Below, piece after piece: positions 33,202-45,095 of a DNA stretch of 64,000 bases (position 1 is its first letter; the number at the start of each line of letters is the position of its first letter). The stretch is from Microstegium vimineum (lineage: Eukaryota; Streptophyta; Magnoliopsida; Poales; Poaceae). The notes below the pieces were generated by a model that saw nothing but the letters and a program-made list of their open reading frames with translations, made no database searches and had not been told where the DNA came from. The position numbers and the translations under genes are program-made. Location: contig CM039126.1 in assembly GCA_022036555.1 (NCBI GenBank), positions 10,708,079-10,772,078 on the forward strand, in the 5' to 3' direction.

Positions 33202-36200
33202 CTAATTGAAGATGTCTGGTAGCTTACAGTCAGTCGTGTCTAAACCACTGGTTCTCCAAGTAGCTAGCTTACGGTACTGAGGCAATGCAGCTAGCGCGTT
33301 GCCTGAGTAGAAAAATTTCCCACTAACTTCAGCACATTCATCGGTGACAAACTTGTGCGAGTGTTGGTCTTTTGATTCATCTTTCGTCCAATCCACCAAT
33401 CTTTACCTTTCTTGAGCTGCCGCCAGCTTTGGCTAAATTTCTGCACAAGCATAGTATCCACACAATAGTGAGCCTTTAGGTTGCTTGGCACACTGCATAC
33501 ATATGTAGCAGTAAGTAGTAGTAGGGTACTAGTAGTGGTAGTAGGATAGCAGTAGTACGAGTCGTATTACCGGGAATTCTCGCCTTATCCTGAGTTTTGT
33601 GCCCCACTCCTCCTTCACCTTATCGGACCTATGGTCAACGCAGGCGGGGTCTTCCACGTACGTCCTGTAAGCCCTGAATGTGCATGCCACTAATGTCAAA
33701 CATCAGATACAATCATATAGTTTGAGTGCTTAAAATAAAATATGTGTAGTCACATACTATCACAGACATCCTTCAAAATGTCTGTAGCCTCGCACGTTTG
33801 TGTTCCGCATGGAGTCGAATATGATCGCTATTCCATCCTGAGGATAGATCATGAATACAATCCAATGCCCCGTGTCGCCCATGCTACACCATTCAAACAA
33901 TATGGATCTAAGATCTTGTTGAAATATGAAACATGGTGAAGCCAACAAGCATGCATGTATCATTTGGACTTACCCAAACTAGTGAGCGGCAAGGATACAC
34001 CCTTTTCCCTGGAGCTGCTTCATGGCTTTGAGAATATAGTGTCCCTTCCTAAACTTGATCTCGCCTCGCATCAAAGCTATGTCGTTCACTCGCTCCGTCC
34101 CTCTCAAGTTCGCTAGCTTCGGATTCATGTCCATTAGCTCGTGGCCAATGATGGCCCTCTCAGTAATATGCATAGGAGATAGGTAAATAACCTTATGCGA
34201 CAACTCCTTGCATACATATGATTGCATCCTGCAAGCAGCAATGTCAACATTGCATACATTACTTCGATCGTAATGAACTTACTTAGCTATAGAGATGCAA
34301 AGGTGCAACAACTTACATGGCAAACAGGGTGACTTGGGCGACATCGAGGTCTTTGCGCCGCAGCATTCTATACATGTCGTGGAAGACAATTGAGAAATAG
34401 GCGTCCTCCTCCAAGAGGAAGTACTCCTTGGGTACCCTCTGAACAAACTCCTTCATGCCTAACCTCGAAGCATGCATATACCAGAGATGGAACCTTCTAA
34501 TCTCTCACGGTTCCTCAACAAGCTGTCCTAACGTCAACATGAACTTGCCATTCTCAAAGTTAGCAGGGCAATCTGGACTGAGGGGCCAAAACATAGGCGG
34601 GGTTTTCTCCCTGTTATTGAGACAAGAGAAGAATGTGTAAGTATCATATATATGTGCACACATACTATGCTTGCGATGTTTGGTTGCCATTTGTACCTTT
34701 GGAACGCCGTTGTGTACTGGTTATTTTCTGTGGCTTTCCACACCTCCCATTCGACCTCGTTGCGATGGGTGGGTTTGTCCCCCTCTTCTTCTGGCTTCTT
34801 CGGCGGCGGTGGACACTCCACATTCCTCCGGCTTTGAGGCGGCGTTTGGTGGCCCGATCCTTCATCTCGTCCCTGTGGGTTGCTCGTGTCCGGACGCGGG
34901 CTACGTGATGGGCTACGACTTGGGCTTTGGTGGCCACCAACATCGTCGTCGTTGTTGTCATTGTCATCGTCACCTGGGCCACCACCTGGGGGAGTCGGTG
35001 ACCCGTGTGAGCTCTTTGGCGACAATGGATCCGGAGGGAAGTGAAGGTTGTCCTTGTTCCATAACACATAAGTGCCCAAAGCACTAGCCAGGGTCGTGCC
35101 TCCGTCTTCAGTGGTGAAATCAAGTTCATCATCCTGATGGTGATCATCCGTCCACGCCACTATTACCTTGGCATACTCGGGTGGGATGGGATTGCCTTTG
35201 AACCTGTCTTCAGGGTTGGGTGGCTCTACCGAGCCCTCCGCCACCTTCTTCTTCCTCCCCGCCCTGCCAAACGGCACCAAGAGGTGGACCATTCCGGGCT
35301 TCACGATCTCATCGACCGGATAACTTTGGGGTGCAGAGGTACCTTCACCCTGTTGTGGCATCACGCCAGCCTGGCGAAACATCCGTGTCCTCAGCTCCAC
35401 CATCTTTGGGTCAGTGCTCATGAAAGCATCTTGTATCGACCCCATGATCATTTCCTTCATCGCGGCTTCCTTGCCGGCCTGAAATATACCTTCCTTGTAT
35501 ACTTGCCTCATGTGGTAAGAGGCGACGTCGGACTGCCACGACCCCATATTCTTCCAGCTCTGCCTCGAGGATACACCCCTCACGCGGCCGTGGTGCTCGG
35601 GGTTTCCCAATGCCTCGGTGAGCTCGTCGTGGTCCCTGCGAGGTACGAACTCCCCGCGTTCCTTTGCCGCCTTGACTGCGAGCAAAGTCTTCTCTGCCTC
35701 CTCGGTCTGTGGCTCATTGTACTTGGTCATTCCCTCCTTCAGCTTCTTCGGCCGACAAGCATAGAAGTAGTCGCGTGACCTCTCGTCGATGCCTTGTAAG
35801 GGATAACTCTGCCCGGACGCTTCTACGTCCCTTTCTTTCTGGCGCCAAATCGGCCTCTTACCGGCGTACCCGGTCATGCCTAGGTGGTGCGAGAGCTCGT
35901 TCTTCTTTGCAAGCTCCGAGAACTTCTGACTCTTGGACTTTGCTTCGTCAGTGCTCATCTTGTCGAGATACTCATCCCAAACGTGTTTTTTAATGAAGCT
36001 GTAGTCCGCGAAGGGTGTCTTCCCAGTCTTCACATACTTCTTGTTCAGTGTGGCCCAGAGGGTGCGAAGGGATTTGCCTACATAAACAGTGCATGCCCCC
36101 TGCATCGCTCCTCATTGTATTGGTCTGGTGGGTACTGGAAATATTTCTTGATTTCTGTCCATACTTTGTCCTTGAGTTCATTCGGCACCGTCTTCCAGTT

Positions 36201-36920
36201 GAAGTACGTGATCGACACGTGCTCCCTGACTAGACACGAGCAATTGTTGCTGAACGTGCCAATGACTGACGGTGGCGCTAAGGGTTCTCCCTGCGGTCTG
36301 ATCTGGTCGATGACATGCACCTTCTTGGTTACCTGGTGCCTCCCATGTTGGCCCCTCTTCAAGTCAGACTTCTTGCCTTTGTTGGCATTTCCCGTTGCAG
36401 CTGAAGTGCTCGGTGTGGGACCCGAGGCATGGCCCTCTTCTTCATCGTCGAGAAACTCCAAAGACATAGGCACCGAAGATAACTGTCAAGAGTATATATG
36501 AGCCTGCATTAGTTGTATATTTATGTGTGGCGAATCAACGTTGTAAGCTAATTATATACTTATGCGTTGCTCGTCATCTAGAAAGTGTCGTCCTGGGGTG
36601 TTAGATGCTCGAGTTGAGGGCCCCGTTTCTTCTCCTGTCTCTTCTTCTACCTCTTCTTCTGGCTCCCAATCTGGATCAACTTCTAACTCTATGGCTACTT
36701 TCTTAGGTGGCCTCGGTGTGAATACCTCCTCCTCATACTTGTCTGAGCTCTCGTCGTCTGAGACGGACTTGGTGGGGATGTCCTCGCCATCTGAGGTGGA
36801 TTTGGTGGGGATGTCCTCGCTGTCTGAGGTGGACTTGTCTGAGCCCTCGTCGTTTGAGCCCTTATAACTCGGGGTCGGGCTTGGCTCGCGCCATTCTTTT
36901 CCTCTTTGTTGGTCTGCCAT
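33202..36920 (-). pseudogene. CACTA TNP1-like protein with C48 (Ulp1-like) protease domain, decayed
   Basis: Likely start at 36920-36918 (MADQQRGKEW). An acidic Ser/Asp-rich N-terminus carries three tandem SDxEDIPTKS-type repeats. Next comes a basic segment and a plant transposase region with YFNWKTVPNELKDKVW (about 36200) and a long block from 36105 to about 34690. That block includes SIQDAFMSTDPK and a Pro/Ser-rich, charged tail. Further downstream, exons encode a C48 peptidase-like domain: GHWIVFMIYPQDG with its His codon at 33867-33865, FDS with Asp at 33816-33814, and LLCGYYAC with Cys at 33462-33460. An in-frame TGA near 34512 interrupts the exon before the protease, and a TAG follows soon after the Cys box. 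Splicing was only partly resolved. Related domains occur in many plant CACTA and MULE elements. Confidence 0.75.
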
Positions 36921-37899
36921 ATATCTACTACAAAGAAGAGAGAGTATTGCATTCACATATGAGAATCTGAAAACATGGATATTCATTTGGAAAACATGGA
37001 TATTCATTTGGAATCTGAAAAGTACAAATTTGTCAAATGAAAATTACAAAATTGTCCAAAGAAAAATACATAATCATTAAAAAAGTACGATTTTGGCTCA
37101 GACCACCCCAATGTCATTCCATACATCCAAACTGGTTGCTTGCAAGACAAGCCATCCTAGTTTAGGAGCTTATCCTCAGGAGGGGATTTGATCATCATCG
37201 CGCCTTTAGAAACTGGTCGCCTCAGATTTTTTGTCTCTACTACTTGTCATCAATATCATTAGTGGCTGCATTTAGAAAAGGAAGCAAAATTTGGTGAGCA
37301 GTTTGTTCAATGAATGTCTACCATGCATGAGCACATCCTCTTGCACTCCCCTAGGCCACATTAGGAGTGAAGGGCGGATTCGGCCCGTCCGAGTGTGTCT
37401 CATGATGAGTTATGACATAACATGACAAAGATAGCCACAACTTCCACATAAAACCTTGGAAAAGGCAAATGCACAAACGCAACCACCTCAATAGTTGGTT
37501 GTTATTATCATCATAGGCATTAGTGAACAGCATGTGAACAACAGTGAGAGTATTAGTAGAGTAATGGCATATGAACAACAGTAATGGCAACAGCGGGTTT
37601 CTGCTCTCAAAATAGCGGGTTTCTGCACAATGCAGCCTTCCAACGCTTATGGTGATTATTGATCCTTGACTAATGTGACAGCAAAACTGAAATCATCACA
37701 ATCATGGAACCATGGGTGACGTCCAACCTAACAGCACAACATATGACTATGCTTTTGCTTAGGTATGGATGTCACCTATGGTTTGATGAGAGTCATGAGA
37801 AAAAACTATAGAACTAGGTTGTCACATTGTCTCACTACACCGCCTTATATCATCGAGCAAAAAAGTAATCAAAATAGACATCATCTTGTCAAAATAGAG

Positions 37900-39310
37900 C
37901 ATCAAAGCCAACAAAAATCTCACAGTAGATAGTAATGGAGAAGTAGTAATAGCAGTAGTAATAGTACTGGCAGTAGTAGAGAAGTATAGAAGTAGATAGC
38001 AACAGCCAGCCAAACACCATTAGTAGTAGGAGTACTAGGGCAGTAGGGTAGTAGTAGAGGAGCAGTAGTAGTAGAGAGTATAGTAGTAGTTGACAACAAC
38101 AGCAGTAGTATAGAAATAACATCAAAATTGTATAGTAATAGTTGAAACAGAGCAGCAACAGGCAGCAGCAGTAGTAGAGCAACAGCAGCAGCAGTAGTAG
38201 AGGAGCAGCAGCAGCAACAGCAGTAGCAAAGTGATCCCAATATTGGATTTTAGAATCAACATTATTGCAAAGTTCCTTAGGTCTCAGTTCATATTACAAA
38301 TTTTCATCATTGCAATGTGCAGGTGTACTTATTAGAGCAAAGATTCTAGTAAACACTTGTTGGTGCGGCTACCGCACCTAAAGGTGATTCTCCTGCGCCA
38401 ACAAATGTTTACAAATCAAAATAGCCAACATCATGTCCAGGAAGCACAATAACATCATATACCTACTGCACATTGCTCAATATATAAAAATTGAAATAGC
38501 CATCATCATGTCCAAGAAAGAAATAACATCACTGACCTAAGACACTTTGCTCAGTGTGTAATAATCAAAATAAATATCATCTTGTCAAAATAGAGCATCA
38601 AAGCCAACAAAAATCACATTGTATAGAAGTAGCAGTAGTAATAGTACTAGCAGTAGTACATAGCAACAGTTAGCAGTAGTTGATAGCAACAACCAGTAAT
38701 AGTAGGGTAGTAGTAGAGCAGCAACAACAGTAGTATAGAAGTAGCAATAGTCTAGAAGCAGTAGTAGTAGTAGAGAGGAGTAGTAGAGTAATAGAGAGTA
38801 GTAGGAGAGTAATAGATAGCAATAGTAGAGAAGAGTAGTAGAGTAATAGAGAGTAGTAGAAGAGTAGTAGATAGCAGTAGTAGAGAAGACCAGTAGTGAG
38901 CAACAACAGTAGTAATAGAGACCAGCATCAATAGTAGTAGTAGTAGTAGAGAGAGTAGCAGCAGCAGTAGTAATAGAGAGTAGTAGAGAGGAGTAGTAGA
39001 GTAATAGAGAGTAGTAGGAGAGTAGTAGATAGAAGTAGTAGAGAAGACCAGTAGTGAGCAGCAGCAGTAGTAATAGAGACCAGCAGAGTAGTAGAGAGCA
39101 GCAGCAAGAGTAGACAGGAGAAGTAGATAGCAACAGCCAGCCAACACGTATGAGTATAGAGTAGAGTAGAGGGTAGTAGAGGGTAGCAGTAGTAGAGACC
39201 AGTATTGAGCAGCAGTAGTAGTAGAGAGTAGTAGGGTAGTAGTAGTAGAGGACTACAATGTAGTAGATTAGTAGTAGTAGTAGTATGAGTAATATGAGTA
39301 GTAGTAGAGG
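37900..39310. repeat. Long AGT/AGC triplet-derived tracts inside the CACTA element
   Basis: Two blocks, about 37930-38235 and 38620-39310, consist almost wholly of AGT, AGC and related triplets with interspersed AGAG and GAGTAATAG units. Higher-order repeats containing GTAGTAGAGAGTAG occur. A third block of the same kind lies at about 40440-40730. They leave long open frames rich in Tyr, Leu and Ser on the minus strand, which are composition artefacts. Confidence 0.85.
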
Positions 39311-39329
39311 AAAGCAAAAATGCCTTAGG

Positions 39330-39800
39330 TCTCAGTTAATATATATCAACATCATTGTAAACTGCCTTCGGCCAACACCATCATTTCAACATCATTGGAT
39401 TTTTAAAATCAACATTATTGCAAAGTGCCTTAGGTCTCAGTAAATATACAATTTCTCAGTATGTAAGAATTGAAATAGCCATCATCATTTCCAAATTGAA
39501 AAAACATCATGAACCTAAGACACTTTGCTTAGTTCTAATGCTTCTTCCATCACTGAATCACACTGCATCTAGGGCAACATAGATCAAATTGAAATAGCAC
39601 AGAACCTTGCATCAAGTATAGAATGGGACAACAAGTGAGAACATCAAGCACAGAGCTCATCATTTCCAAATTGAAAAAACATCATGAACCTAAGACACTT
39701 TGCTCAGCTCTAATGCTTCTTCCATCACTGAATCACATTGCATCTAGGGTAGCATAGATCAAATTGATATAGCACAGAACCTCGCATCAAATTGAAATAG
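39330..39800. repeat. Direct duplication inside the CACTA element
   Basis: A segment containing CATCATTTCCAAATTGAAAA, CCTAAGACACTTTGCT and CTTCCATCACTGAATCACA is present at about 39481-39610 and again at about 39658-39790. Shorter relatives occur near 38270 and 38480-38560. It is non-coding. Confidence 0.7.
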
Positions 39801-39839
39801 CTAGGGTTTCCAGCATGGTGCCGGGCATCGGAGAGACAG

Positions 39840-40330
39840 GGAGGAGATACCTTACCTTGGAGGGGAGAGGGTGGCTGTGGGGGGAGGAAGGAGTCGAGCA
39901 CCGGGGAGGGGGGCCGCCGCCACCGGGGAGGTAGAAGGCGAGAGCGCCGAGGTCCGCCGCCGTGGGGGAAGAGGGCGGCGTCGCGGGGTTCGCCACCGCG
40001 GGGGAGGCGAGCACCGGGGAGGGGGGTCCGCCGCCGCGGGGGAGGAAGGAGGCGTGAGCGTCGGAGTCCGCTGCCGCCGGAGAGGAAGGAAGCGCGAGCA
40101 CTGAGGTCCACCGCCGCGGGTGAAGAAGAAAGCGTTGCGGGGTCTGCCGCCACGGGGGAGGAGACCACCGGGGAGGGAGGGGGGTCCGTCGCAGCGCAGG
40201 AGGAAGGAGGTGCGAGCACCAGGGAGGGGGGACCGCCGCCGTGGAGGAGCACCGTGGCGATTCGACAGCCCTTCGGGGTGGTGTCGGCGCCGAGGAGGAA
40301 GATGGGGGAAGAAGGGTGCCAGCGCCAGCT
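39840..40330. repeat. GC-rich minisatellite in the middle of the CACTA element
   Basis: Imperfect units of roughly 40-45 bp containing CCGCCGCGGGGGAGG and GAGCACCGGGGAGG repeat about ten times. The block is far GC-richer than its surroundings. Its long open frames are low in complexity. It sits just downstream, in minus-strand sense, of a TATA box and two pairs of the CACTA repeat motif, so it may be the leader region of the TNP1-like transcript. Confidence 0.65.
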
Positions 40331-40426
40331 TATATAGGAACTATTAACCATGGCGGTTGCCTTAACATAACCGCCACGGTAAATATTAACCATGGCGGTT
40401 ACTCTAAGACAACCGCCACGGTTAAG
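40328..40426 (-). promoter_or_regulatory. Predicted internal promoter of the CACTA element
   Basis: The minus strand has CTATATAAGC at 40337-40328. Immediately upstream of it (40345-40426) are four copies of the AACCGCCACGG or ACCATGGCGGTT motif, otherwise seen only in the subterminal arrays. It stands between the TNP2-like and TNP1-like remnants, in the right place and direction to drive the latter. Confidence 0.5.
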
Positions 40427-40821
40427 TAGTACAACATAGTATCATGTTAGTATGAGTAGTAGTAAAGTAGTAGAGGTAGTAGAGTAGTATGAGTAGTAGT
40501 AAAGTAGTAGAGGTAGTAGAGAGTAGTACGAGTAGTAGTAAAGAAAGTAGAGTGTAGTCGAGAGTAGTATGAGTAGTAGTAAAGAAAGTAGAGTGTAGTC
40601 GAGAGTAGTATGAGTAATAGCAGTACTAGAGTGTAGTAGAGAGTAGTATGAGTAGTAGTAGAGTAGTAGATTGTAGTAGAGAGTAGTATGAGTAGTAGTA
40701 AAAAAGTAGAGCGTAGTAGAGTACATTATTAATGAATAAGTGAGAACATTATTACATATAGGTGTGAAAAACATAAAAGTTCTCAGTCGTTAATCAATAA
40801 ATACATTGTATTACACATATA

Positions 40822-43800
40822 TCATTTTGCTGGCAATGATCCTATAACGGTCTTCTTCTCGCCACCGAGGTGGAACCAGGGCTTCATCTTGGTCTTGTTG
40901 ATGCGGTTCTCAACGATCTTGATCTTGCGTGGATGATCGATAAAGAGGGAGAGCTCTTGGTAGTTGTTGTATTCTTCGGAACTCTGGACTCCATCGGCTC
41001 CAACGATTCTTTGCTTTCCTGACACAACCACATGCTTGTTGGAATCTCTGGGCTTCTTGTAGTAGGCTACCTGCGTGACGCAGTTTGCGAGTACCCACTC
41101 ATCATCTTTGTAGCCGACCCTTTGTAGGTCAACAGTGGTTAGTCCATATTCGTCTATATCAACTGCCTTCGGGTTGACCCAATGGCACCGACAGATGGGT
41201 ATCTCGAGGTCACCGCCATAGTCAAGTTCCCATATCTCTTCGATCTGCCCGTAGAATAACTTCATTTGCATTGTCGCCTCGTCAATGCCCTCATATCGAA
41301 TACCACTGTTCTGTGCCGCGCTCTTCTTGTCCTTCTCTTTCGTGTGAAACCTGTATCCATTGATGTCATACCCTTGCCACGTGGTGATTTGGCTGGACGG
41401 TCCGGATGCAAGCCTAGATTCTTCAGTGCTTTCGTCGGTGGGGATGTCCTGCTTTTTGATCCACGTCGTGAACTTGATCTTGTGTTGTCTCTGTACCCAC
41501 GCCTCCGTGCGAACGACCGCAGTGTGGCGAATCTCATTCAGGTGCTGCTCGACCTAGTGTTCCATCAACACTAACTGATTAAGGACGGCGTGATGGGCTT
41601 CTTGCAAGATTTCCTCGTCTATATCAGTGCGTACTTTTCTTCCCGTGCACCCCATAGCCGTTGTTCTACCTTCGTGCAGGTGGACGGGCAGCCCAATAGC
41701 ATTTCCATCTCGGGCGTATCTCATCCAACAGTTAACGGCCTCCTCCGTTGTGTATGCCTCGATCATGGAGCCCTCTGGGTAAGCACGGTTATGGACGTAT
41801 CTGCTGAGGGTGGACATGAACCGCTCATACGTCCACATCTAGTGCAAGTAGACAGGGCCAAGTTCCTCTATCTGATTGACCATGGGCATCATTAGGTGTG
41901 GCATAATATCGAAGAAAGAAGGTGGCAAACACATCTCAAGCTGGCAAAGAGTCTCCGCGATAAACTCTCTTAGGGCAGGCAGCTCAGCTTCATCGATGAC
42001 CTTCTGTGTAATGCGGTTAAAGAAGTAGGACATGCGTGTGATGACCATCTTCACGTACTCTGGACCGATAACCTTTATGACAATAGGAAGGAACACAGTC
42101 AACATTATGTGGCAGTCATGGGAGTTGAAGTTGGTCATTGTCAGGTATTTCATCGAGACCAGGCTCTTGATGTTTGAAGAGAAACCGGTCGGGACCTTTA
42201 CATCCCTAAGACACCTGTAGAAAGCCTCCTCTCATCCCGCGTCAGGTTGTAGCTCGCGCCTGGAAGGTCAACTTTATTTCCACTTTGTCCTGCCGGTGTT
42301 GGGTGGATTTCGTGCCTAATGTTCTGTTTCACAAGGTCCATACGTGACTTGAGACCATCTTTTGTCTTAGTCTTCATGTTAAGGAGGACCCCGATCGTGC
42401 TCTCGAAGACATTTTTCTCCAGGTGCATGCAGTCGATGGCATGCGGTGTATTTAACTCCTTCCAGTATGGCAGGAACTTGAAGAAACATGACTGCTTCTT
42501 GAATGAAACCTTCACGATCGGTGCTTCCTCGTCCTTGTCATCCTGCTTTCTCTTCTTATTTGGTTTCTTCTTCCCATCTTCGTCCTCTTTCTTCTTCTTT
42601 CCAAACTCGAAGTTAATGTCCTTCACAATGTCAAACACCTTTGGCCCATACCTCGTCCTCTCCGGCTCAATCTGTGGCTCGGCATGGTTATCGAAGAATT
42701 GATTCATCGAAGAATGACGGTACCTGTGCCTCTTGGAATCTTCTATGATTCATGTACACCGTCTCCTGGGATCCACTAAGATAAGTGGAGTAGGTACCAT
42801 CAATGCAGACTACGCAACCAGTCTTCCCTTTAATCTGTCCCGATAGTGAAAAATGACCAGGGTAGTCTTTGATGGTGACACAGATGATGACTTTTAGAGT
42901 GAACTTCTTCTTAAGGGACACATCCATCATCCGGACCCCTTCCACCCATAGTTTCTGCATATCCTCCATCAACGGCTCTAGGAACACGTCTATATCGTTG
43001 TTGGGCTGCCTCGGTCCTGAGATAAGCATTGACAGTAGAAGATACTTGCGCTTCTGACATAGGTGCGGAGGTAGGTTATATATGGTGAGGGTGACTGGCC
43101 AGGTGCTATGCGTGCTGCTGAGGTCACCGAATGGATTCATCCCATCCGTACTCAATGCAAACCTGACGTTCCTCGGCTCATCCCCAAACTCCTTCGCGAA
43201 CATGGCATCGAACCGCTTCCACTACTTACCATCGGAGGGGTGTCGCAGCTTGCCATCACCCTTGATACGCTCAGGTGATGCATGCCAGGACATGAGCTGG
43301 GCATCCTCTAGGTTCCCGAATAACGCACGTAGCTAGTCGATGACAGGAAGGTACCACACTGACAGGGCAGGACTTTTTCTCTGTGTGTAACCCTCTTCTT
43401 TTTCGTCTTCAATAGGCGACAAAGGCTTCTTGTCCGTCTTCTTCTTTTTCGCCCCCCTCGACGTTCTTTCCTCATCGTCTGTGCGACAAACGGCATTCTT
43501 CTTATAGCGGCTCGCGCCGCAATTCGGACAACTCTGTGCATTCTCATACTTACCCCGAAACAGAATATAGTGGTTAGGACATGCATGAAACTTTTGAAGC
43601 TTCATCGCTACTGGCTTGATCAGCTTCTTCGCTCGATATGTATTGACGGACACCCTGTTACCCTCTGGTAGCATTTCACCAATGATGCGTAATATGTCAT
43701 TGAAGCCTGTGTCAGTTATCTCATGGCGAGCCTTGCACATCAGCATCTGGAGGACGAAATGCAACGTTGTGCAATTCTTTGGACATTCACCGCCGTCCGG

Positions 43801-44378
43801 GTAGAGGAGATCAATTGTTGCCTGTTTCATCTCCCTGAAATTCTCTAGCCACTTTGGATTGCCAAATAGAACATCATCATGGTCCTGACGATTAGCAATC
43901 TCCTCAAGAAGCTCTGCATCCTCGGGTCGCAGCGTATCAATCATCGGGTTACCATCGTTCCCATCATCATCATCGTCGTCTTGTAGCAGATCGGCAATAG
44001 TGATGTAGTCATGACTCTAATCATCCATGCTCGGTCTTGTAGTGGGTTGTTGGTGTCCTCCATCGCTAGACGCCACTGTGGATGTCGTCGACGAGGTTCC
44101 CCATGTTCATTGGCGACACTCGGCTCTTTCTCGCCGTGAAACTTTCACACAATGTACTTTGGATCCTTAATGAAACCATATCGTACAAGGTATGATTGCA
44201 CCACTGCATCTTTCTGGGCAAACCGATTCTTGCAGTCATTGCATGGACAAACCATGAGCTCCCGATCTAGACTCAGGCGGTGCTTCTGCGCAACTGGCAT
44301 GAACTTCTTCCTCACATTTTCTAGGAAAGTCAGTTCCATCCTCCATGTCTTGTACATCCACTCATCCCTGTGCTCCAT
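40822..44378 (-). pseudogene. CACTA TNP2-like transposase, decayed
   Basis: Read on the minus strand, the usual domain order is present. First is a transposase-associated N-terminal domain (44378-44145, with CPCNDCKNRF). Then comes the tnp2 catalytic region (43944-42198, with WKNF-like and CPNCGASRY motifs, ALSTDGMNPF and HAIDCMHLEKNV), followed by a DUF4218 domain (about 42153-41560, with SHDCHIML and YERFMSTL) and a DUF4216 domain (41271-40822, with DEWVLANCVTQVAYY). In-frame stops interrupt it near 44017, 43334, 43225, 41841 and 41557; all five are TAG. Reading frame shifts occur near 42700 and 42225. It therefore cannot make a full transposase, although the lesions are few for about 3.5 kb. 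Confidence 0.88.
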
Positions 44379-44415
44379 AACCTTTCAAACGCACAAAAAA
44401 TCAAATTAGAATGAT

Positions 44416-44735
44416 CTAGATCTACTATTCTCTCTCCTCTGTCCTCTCATTTAGATCTAGTGAAAAACACACAAATCATCCAAAAAGGAGAAAAACCGAG
44501 TGTTAGAGAGTAAAAGTCAATGTCTTGCGGTGCCACCCTTCACCAAATCCAAGGGCAAAACCTCTCTAACATGTGTGTAGCTCTAGATCTCCTATTCTCT
44601 CTCCTCTCCATTGGATCTAGATCTAGATTAGGGGAAAACACCCAAATCATCAAAAAGAGAGAAAACTGAGTGTTGGATAGTAAAAGTCAACCTTTTGCGA
44701 TGCCACCCTTCACCAAATCCAAGGGCAAAACCTCC
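44416..44735. repeat. Direct duplication in the leader of the CACTA transposase gene
   Basis: A segment containing GCCACCCTTCACCAAATCCA and AAACACACAAATCATC-like sequence occurs twice, at about 44416-44570 and 44600-44735, just upstream of the transposase start on the minus strand. It is non-coding. Confidence 0.7.
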
Positions 44736-44825
44736 CTCCTCAAAAAGTGGTCAATTTGATGGTTTTGAGCTCAAAACCATCAAAAATGGAGAAGGATCCG
44801 CGGGGAAGAAGAAAGGGGACAGATG

Positions 44826-45095
44826 TATTTATACTACAGACTTAACCGTGGCGGTTAACTTATAGTTATTAACCGTGACGGTTGAGTAAAAAAACCGCCA
44901 CAGTTAATTCATTAACCGTGGCGGTTGTCTAACATTAACCGCCATGGTTAATATACATTAACCGTGGCGATTATATTATATCAACCGTCACGGTTAATGA
45001 ATTAACTGTGACGGTTGTGACCCCTAGTCGATATCTTTTCCTGGCACTCATTAACCGTGACGTTTTTTGCTTTTAACCGCCACGGTTAATAAAAC
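44826..45095 (-). promoter_or_regulatory. Right subterminal repeats and predicted transposase promoter
   Basis: About nine copies of the TTAACCGTGGCGGTT motif, in both orientations, fill 44850-45095. On the minus strand they are followed directly by TATAAATA at 44833-44826 and, after a leader of about 450 bp, by the transposase start at 44378. The array next to a TATA box mirrors the internal promoter near 40.33 kb. Confidence 0.6.

Noticed and set aside
37900..39310. Possible CRISPR-like regular repeats
   Set aside because: The repeats are triplet-derived with no spacers of constant length, in a plant genome.
38585..39317. Tyr/Leu/Ser-rich open frames in the CACTA element
   Set aside because: They are translations of AGT-type triplet repeats with no domain.
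39725..40393. 222-codon Pro/Ser-rich frame in the GC-rich block
   Set aside because: It follows a minisatellite in every frame and has no conserved motif. I treat it as leader or repeat sequence.
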